A stretch of 25,507 nucleotides of DNA. Source: Didymodactylos carnosus (taxonomy: Eukaryota; Rotifera; Eurotatoria; Philodinida; Philodinidae). Each line of letters opens with the position of its first letter. Within the stretch, counting starts at the first letter, position 1. The position numbers and the translations under genes are program-made. The stretch spans positions 1 to 25,507 of the forward strand of contig CAJNOQ010002233.1 in assembly GCA_905250885.1 (NCBI GenBank). Reading direction: 5' to 3'. Positions 20,701-25,507 of the stretch are shown here, in pieces. Below the pieces are notes generated by a model. The model was not told the DNA's origin, made no database searches, and saw only the letters and a list, made by a program, of their open reading frames with translations.

Positions 20701-21320
20701 TATAGGGTGGGCTAAAAGTCCTGAAGCACTTTTCTATCAAATTTTTATCCCTATTGACTTGCGTTTACGAATTTAATATTTAGCTCAAAAGATAGACAAC
20801 TTAATTCTCTAGAAAACTGTCGATTTTGTCTGGAAGTATTTTCCAAATTTCAGCAGAAAATTCACAATATTAAAATATGCTGATTCACACAATAAATTTA
20901 ACTTCTTTTGCAAATCGTTGTCGATCTCTCAATTCAACTTTCAGACAATTATTTTAATGTCAAAAGATGCAGAATTTTACGCTATACAATCTGACACCAG
21001 TTGTATTAAATGATTAGTCTTTTTTAAGAGAAAGAAAGCCCTAAATTAACTGACTTACGTAGAAAATCCATGTTAATGGTGTATGGTGTTTTGATTAATA
21101 AATACTTTTAGTGAGATTCGCTAAGAAAAGCCTCAATTAGATAGGTGATCAGTTTTCGTAACGAATCATTTGTTTTTTTACTTATACACCGACGATTCAA
21201 AATTAATTTCAAAATAAAATCGACACTATCTTTTCAGCTAAATATTAAATTTTTAAACGCAAGTCAATAAGGATAAAAATTTAATAGAAAAGTGCTTCAG
21301 ACCTTCTGGCCCATCCTATA
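20701..21320. mobile_element. Mariner-type MITE with ~95-bp terminal inverted repeats
   Basis: The left arm (20701-20795) and right arm (21226-21320) are reverse complements with few differences. They start TATAGGGTGGGCTAAAAGTC and end inverted as CTGGCCCATCCTATA. The tip, flanked by TA, resembles the AGGGTGGGCCAAAAGT-like tips of Tc1/mariner elements, whose target duplication is TA. The ~430 bp centre has no transposase frame, so it is a deletion derivative that would need a transposase from elsewhere. Arms appear more than 85% identical by eye, suggesting moderate age. Confidence 0.82.
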
Positions 21321-21637
21321 TAAATGCATTTCTGCTGTGCATACCTTATGTTCTTGCTACTTTTCTAGAAGGATGTAAAGTGATGATTCCTAAAGTGATT
21401 TTTTCCTGCAATAGACGGCTATTTCTGATTATCACGACTAAGACTGTTTTATTCTCGAAAAGTGAGAGTCATCAAAGGTCACCGACCTGTAATAACAATG
21501 ACTCAAGCCAAACAACACAAAAAGAGTAATAAAAAATAACAAAATAAACAAGACAATTAAGGTTACAATCAGTAGTAAAAAAAAATAAAACAATAAACAA
21601 AAAAAGAACAAATATAAATTCTTAACTAACAAACGTT
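21321..21637 (-). other. Pyrimidine-rich 3' region beyond the LINE relic
   Basis: On the minus strand this follows the last reverse-transcriptase frame and is very T-rich. It is probably the 3' UTR of the LINE. A hydrophobic open frame at 21438-21641 is a by-product of T-rich codons (Phe and Leu), not a membrane protein I can support. The 3' end of the element is not clear. Confidence 0.4.
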
Positions 21638-23236
21638 TCACTGGAAGAGATACTGTAGTAAAGCTGTTTTGAAAGACGTAAAAGAAGAAAGACGAATAAC
21701 TAACTCTGGGAAATTATTCCAGTCAGCAATAGCTGAATAAAAAAAAGAAGAATGCACCATTTGCAGAGAAAAACCATCAACAGAAGATGGAATGCGAACA
21801 TATTTAGAGTGATGAAGACGTAAAGATGAGTAGTGAGGATGATGAATAGTGTAAAAGAGAGAAACAGGACTTAGGCGATGATAAACTTTAAAAAACTGTA
21901 GAAGTCTAAAGTATTTACGACGAAGAGAGAGATTTGGAAGAGAAGGTTGAGACACAAGTAGAAAACTAGAAGAACGATAATCAAAATTGCGAGAAATAAC
22001 ACGAGAACCAAGTTTGTTTACAGAATCAAGAACAGTAAGAGAAAACGAACTGTCATACAAGGCACAGCAATAGTCAAGTCAATTTTAGGAAGAATAGAAG
22101 AAAGATAGATTCGACGCCGAACTTCAGTTGGAGCTAATCCAAAGATACGATTCAATGCTTGCGCCGACAAGCAAGAGCTATGTTCTTGGCATGATCATTC
22201 CATCTAAGATCGTGCGAAACAAGAACACCAAGACAACGAACAGAAAACACAACGGAGAAAGGAGCATCATTGAGATACAATTGATTATAAACGTACGGAA
22301 AGAGGTTGAATGAGAAAGGAAGCCAACGACATTTAGAAACGTTCAAAGACATGAGATTGGAAGAAGACCAGTGAGAAACCGAGTTTATACAGTTTTGAAC
22401 ATGAGATAAATTAAAAGAATCAGTAGAGGAAAGAGGAACAATCAAAAAAACATCATCAGCAAAGAGACAGATTTCACAATTAGGTGGAAGTGACAGAGGG
22501 GTAGATCGTTAAGTAAAAATAAGAAATAAAAGAGGCCCAAGCACACTGCCTTGAGGAACACCAGAAGGAACAGGAGAAGAAGAGGAGACAGAATCATTCA
22601 CATGCACACACTGAGAACGGTTCGAAAGATAAGAAGATAGGAGAGACAACAAAGAATCACACACACACCACAACGAGATAGTTTTTCTAACAAGAGAGAA
22701 TGAGGAACAGTCAAATGCTTTAGAAAAAATAAAAGATACACCAACACACTTTACACCAGCATTCCAAAAGTTAAAGGCGATTGAAGATAAAAACAACAAA
22801 GCATCCAGAGTAGAATGTTTAGGACGAAAACCGAACTGTTTGTTTACAAAAAAAGAGTGTTTAGAGAGATGAGAAAAAATAAAATTATAAATTAGACGTT
22901 CAAACACTTTAGAGATAACAAGAAGTGAAATAAGGCGATAGTTAGAAATATCAGCAAGAGCGCCTTCTTTATGAACAGGTACAATGAATGCAGTTTTCCA
23001 TAAAGTTGGAAAATTGCTAGTAGAAAGACACAGATGAAAAATGAAGTGAAGGTGAGGTGAGAGAATATCAGCACAAGAAGAGCGGAAGGAAGGAATTCCA
23101 TCAAGACTAACAGTAGAGTTTTTATCCAATTTCTGAAGTAAACGCTCAACGTCTCGTATGGAGAAGTCGAGGTGCTGTTTATCCATCGTTGGCAAGTCTG
23201 GAGTAGTAGAGGAAGGAATTTGCCCCTGAAGAGAAG
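21638..23236 (-). pseudogene. Decayed LINE (non-LTR retrotransposon) reverse transcriptase
   Basis: Starting at 23195, a 228-codon frame carries reverse-transcriptase blocks in order: the W-K-A-F-I-V-P-V-H-K block (66-76), NYRLISLL (85-92), FGFRPKHST (121-129), the motif A region SFIFSKAFD (154-162) and SGVPQGSVLGPLLF (211-224). Motif A should read x-D-FSKAFD; here the catalytic Asp is Ile (156). After an in-frame TAA at 22509 the same frame continues to the FADD box (22452-22463) and a cysteine-poor thumb region. A frameshift near 22150 and another near 22080 lead to the C-terminal frame 22060-21638 with ADWNNFPE and a final SFTSFKTALLQYL, typical of CR1/Jockey-like LINEs that lack RNase H. 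The endonuclease part is missing, so the copy is 5'-truncated. Not functional; clade not assigned. Confidence 0.85.
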
Positions 23237-23238
23237 AA

Positions 23239-23413
23239 GGTCATGGGAAGCTAAAATCACTTTTCATCATTGAACATTTTCTAACTTTAGTCTCTACGTC
23301 ACGATAGATCTGCTGGGCGATAAATCATGGACTGCTTCTGATTGGTCGAAAATCGTGAATGCTACTGTAAAATCATAAGTGATTTTAGAAAGTGATTTTA
23401 GCTTCCCATGACC
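23239..23413. mobile_element. 175-bp MITE with perfect 25-bp inverted ends
   Basis: GGTCATGGGAAGCTAAAATC begins a 25-bp left end (23239-23263), and its exact complement closes the element (23389-23413). Inside, AAGTGATTTTA is repeated just before the right end (23378-23388), a subterminal copy of the tip. It has no coding capacity. It abuts the truncated 5' side of the LINE relic, so it may have inserted into the LINE; LINE-like sequence beyond 23414 is not recognisable. The flanks GAAGAA and AATGAAGAA hint at a duplication but are not conclusive. Confidence 0.8.
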
Positions 23414-24690
23414 AATGAAGAATAGCAAGAGGAACCAAAAAGTGACTCATTCAAAAGTGAATCTCTACTTTCGATTAGACAGTTTACAGACCGATGAAAA
23501 TCATTTGTAAAGAGTAAATATCCATTGTGCCTATTTGCAATAACTGCAGACTGCTAGCTATATATATATTGAATGTGTGGAATAGTGAAAGAAAACTAGC
23601 TGATTCCACCTTTTATATAGATGTCGCATTCTTCTACGCATTCAGATACTTATGTTTAGTTATGTAGTGAAGCATCTTGGTATGAGACCCTAGAAAATTT
23701 TATTTCAAGATTTCCGTGTGATATGATAATTTTACTCTTACCTCTAAACTAATACGTATATGATAACTCAGCTTTAAACAAGACGGTACAATTTTAATTG
23801 AACAAAGTCTGCAAAATATTCAATAAGGGCCGATGTTTCGAATATTAAAAATCTGTCGACGTCCCCTCCAATCCCAACCTCTTCGGGTCAGCCTGGGACA
23901 GCTGGATGATATTTTAATCAAGGGATCCGAGCGAATATCAAAAGTTATACTTACTTGTATGGAAAAGAAAACCAGTACTTTAAAGAGCTAGTATGATTAT
24001 GTGATACAAGAAGGATCAGAATAAACAGCGAAATATTAGAAACTGATTTTGATCATCTTATATAAAAATGATCTGTTGTCTTTTCAACAACGCAGATGGA
24101 AGCGATTAGCCATAATCTTGCAAAAAGTGCCTGTGAATGAAGTGATTAGTAGACGTCTGCGGTCATACCCTTTATCCATACATGGGCTAATCGTTGGTCT
24201 TTTCATACGAAAAAGGGAAGGACAGATAGCTAGTGAACAGCAAAGAACATGCAGTGTGTTCGTATTTGAAATCAGATTTGGTGAAAACCTTTGTTTGACT
24301 TAAGAAAGCAGTGTAGAGTTTGAATGTTCAGTTTTATCTACTGAACAATTGCACTATGAATGGTAAAGTCAAAAGTTAAACCAAAGACATCTAACGAGTT
24401 GAGTGAATCATGTAATTCTGCCGTATTTTTCGTGGATTAAAAATTGTTCTATCTAAGACTGGATTTTGAACGAGCTTTCTATGATGGAAAAAATCTTTCA
24501 TATATATTTGTTACAATACATTTTGTGAATTTATCAATATGATACCAAACAGCGCACCATAATGCCAAACGACTTGGCCACGTAACTCTGCTATCCAGGG
24601 ACGCCCCGATAAGGGAGAGAGTGAGTGATCCTCCCCTCTTCTTTTTGAAAAAATTTACTCCGAAAATTAGATCTTTGACTTATGAGAATA
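23414..24690. other. Intergenic DNA without a supportable gene
   Basis: About 1.3 kb. The open frame at 24049-24303 (84 codons) has an ordinary composition but no recognisable domain, no flanking exons and no upstream context. A GC-richer patch at 23860-23910 contains CTCTTCGGGTCAGCCTGGGA, possibly repeat-derived. No RNA gene is recognised. Confidence 0.4.
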
Positions 24691-24697
24691 TCTCACA

Positions 24698-24975
24698 GAG
24701 TAAAGCGTTTTTTACTCGTATTTTCAGAGTAAGACAATTGCTCTCATTTTTAGAGTATAAAAGGCTTACTCTCAGTTTCGAAGTAAAGCGCTTATTCCCA
24801 TTTTCAGAGTAAGGAGTTTACTCTCAATTTTGGAGTAAAATATTTATTCCCATTTTGAGAGTAAAAGGCTTACTCTCGGTTTCGTAGTTAGGAATTTACT
24901 TTCTTTTTGAAAGTAAGATATTTACTTCTATTTTCGAAGTAAGGCATAGCCTTCCATTTTTAGAGGAAAGCATTT
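24698..24975. repeat. 26-bp minisatellite, about 10-11 copies
   Basis: GAGTAA or a variant recurs at 24698, 24727, 24753, 24781, 24807, 24833, 24859, 24885, 24911, 24937 and 24963. Spacing is 29, 26 and 28 in the first units, then exactly 26. Each unit has the form GAGTAA-(5-7 bases)-TTTACTC followed by CATTTTC, so every unit is itself an inverted repeat (GAGTAA/TTACTC). Copies diverge toward the right end (AAGTAA, then GAGGAAA). The open frame at 24621-24812 covers part of this array and is not a gene. Confidence 0.9.
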
Positions 24976-25075
24976 GTTTTTTCTCTTTCTGTGTTTGATA
25001 GAAAATAAAATTTGTCATGTACATAAATAAGATAAGATATTAAGTAGAATAGACTGTATCATGGCGTCAGTAAAT

Positions 25076-25123
25076 GTATTTTTATATTATAAGGTGTTTA
25101 CAACGTGTTTTTATATTATAAGG
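25076..25123. repeat. Direct repeat of 19 bp, 29 bp apart
   Basis: GTATTTTTATATTATAAGG at 25076-25094 recurs as GTGTTTTTATATTATAAGG at 25105-25123, with one mismatch. It is a simple local duplication in non-coding DNA. Confidence 0.85.
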
Positions 25124-25200
25124 CTTTGTGTTGAAGTAAATAGAGTTAGATAGAAGGAAATTTATTCTTGCTTTAGAAGAAAACTGCTTAGAATGGATTA

Positions 25201-25280
25201 CTCTCGTTCCGTCCCGTATTCTTTAATTAGCTCTCGTTTCGTCCCATACTTGTTCGTCCCACACTCGTTTCGTCCCGTTT
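25201..25280. repeat. CTCGTTYCGTCCC short direct repeats
   Basis: Four copies or partial copies of CTCGTTTCGTCCC occur at 25203, 25233, about 25252 (shortened) and 25264. The spacing is irregular (30, 19, 12). They are GC-richer than their surroundings. The open spacing suggests an expanding or decaying tandem array. Confidence 0.75.
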
Positions 25281-25422
25281 ATTTTATATCGTTCTGCTCA
25301 TTTTATAACTGTTCATTTTTTTCTATCAACTGTATACTAATCAATATTAATATAATTAATTAAGATAATGTAAGAACTTTATATATGGCTTTATAAGTTA
25401 CATTTATTATTTTATTTACGAG

Positions 25423-25507
25423 TTACAATGAAACAGGTAATTTTACAGTATTAACACATTTGCCACATTTAATTGCAAGTTCAGTTCCAGACAAACTAAC
25501 ATTTTCA
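25423..25507 (-). CDS. C-terminal end of an unidentified CxxC protein (partial)
   Basis: The minus strand from the right edge has a continuous frame ending at TAA (25423-25425). It reads ENVSLSGTELAIKCGKCVNT and then VKLPVSL. The CGKC pair could be half of a zinc-binding ribbon. Two AATAAA signals follow on the same strand at 25411-25416 and 25403-25408, 7 and 15 bases after the stop, as expected for a compact gene end. The rest of the gene lies outside the window. Only 27 codons are visible, so the family cannot be named, and a chance frame is possible. Confidence 0.42.
   Translation of the reverse strand, partial: ENVSLSGTELAIKCGKCVNTVKLPVSL

Noticed and set aside
21438..21641. Highly hydrophobic minus-strand frame suggesting a membrane protein
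   Set aside because: Produced by a T-rich LINE 3' region; Phe/Leu runs follow from base composition.
22892..23260. Minus-strand frame of 122 codons
   Set aside because: Alternative frame of the reverse-transcriptase sequence, running into the adjoining MITE.
24049..24303. Plus-strand frame of 84 codons with mixed composition
   Set aside because: Looks more protein-like than most, but has no recognisable domain, exon neighbours or conserved motif.
24621..24812. Plus-strand frame of 63 codons
   Set aside because: Its second half is the translated 26-bp minisatellite.
24698..24975. CRISPR array
   Set aside because: The repeats are contiguous and degenerate with no unique spacers, and the DNA is eukaryotic.

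Overview
The window looks like nuclear DNA of a small-genome invertebrate animal. It is strongly AT-rich. Genes are split by short GT-AG introns, most of them 50-72 bp, and polyadenylation signals sit close behind stop codons. The recognisable proteins (a BH3-motif protein, a PEHE-domain protein, a coilin-like protein) point to Metazoa. Low GC, tiny introns, a 3' splice site touching a start codon (as in spliced-leader trans-splicing) and many small degraded transposons fit a bdelloid rotifer such as Rotaria or Adineta. That assignment is inference. No operons, ribosome binding sites, CRISPR arrays, rRNA or tRNA genes were seen.

Layout. 1-5560 is gene-poor and holds a ~0.9 kb foldback element (423-1309) and a GA microsatellite. 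5561-6280 (+) is a two-exon gene for a 136-residue protein with a canonical BH3 motif and a hydrophobic, basic C-terminal tail, which is the layout of a BH3-only apoptosis inducer. 6281-13030 shows no gene I can support, only simple repeats and a cluster of AGAGAACGG-type motifs. 13030-13456 is a broken Merlin/ISXO2-type transposase, cut at its 3' side by a second inverted-repeat element (13454-13921). Paired hairpins and a small inverted-repeat element follow.

15523-18470 (+) is a 12-exon gene for a 469-residue protein. I reconstructed every junction; the phases agree throughout. It carries a PEHE domain, the MOF/KAT8-binding module of MSL1 and KANSL1. One intron, 790 bp against 50-72 bp for most of the others, is swollen by repeat DNA rich in ACCCGA. 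Convergent to it, 18878-20254 (-) encodes a protein whose N-terminus matches the coilin N-terminal domain (Cajal bodies); its 3' exons are uncertain.

20700-25422 is repeat-rich: a mariner-type MITE (20701-21320), a decayed LINE reverse transcriptase on the minus strand (about 21638-23236), a third MITE abutting its 5' side (23239-23413), a 26-bp minisatellite (24698-24975) and short direct repeats. At the right edge a minus-strand coding end with a CxxC motif enters from outside. The three main genes are not an obvious pathway. They form a small host-gene island amid transposon debris, and the BH3 candidate is the most novel item.
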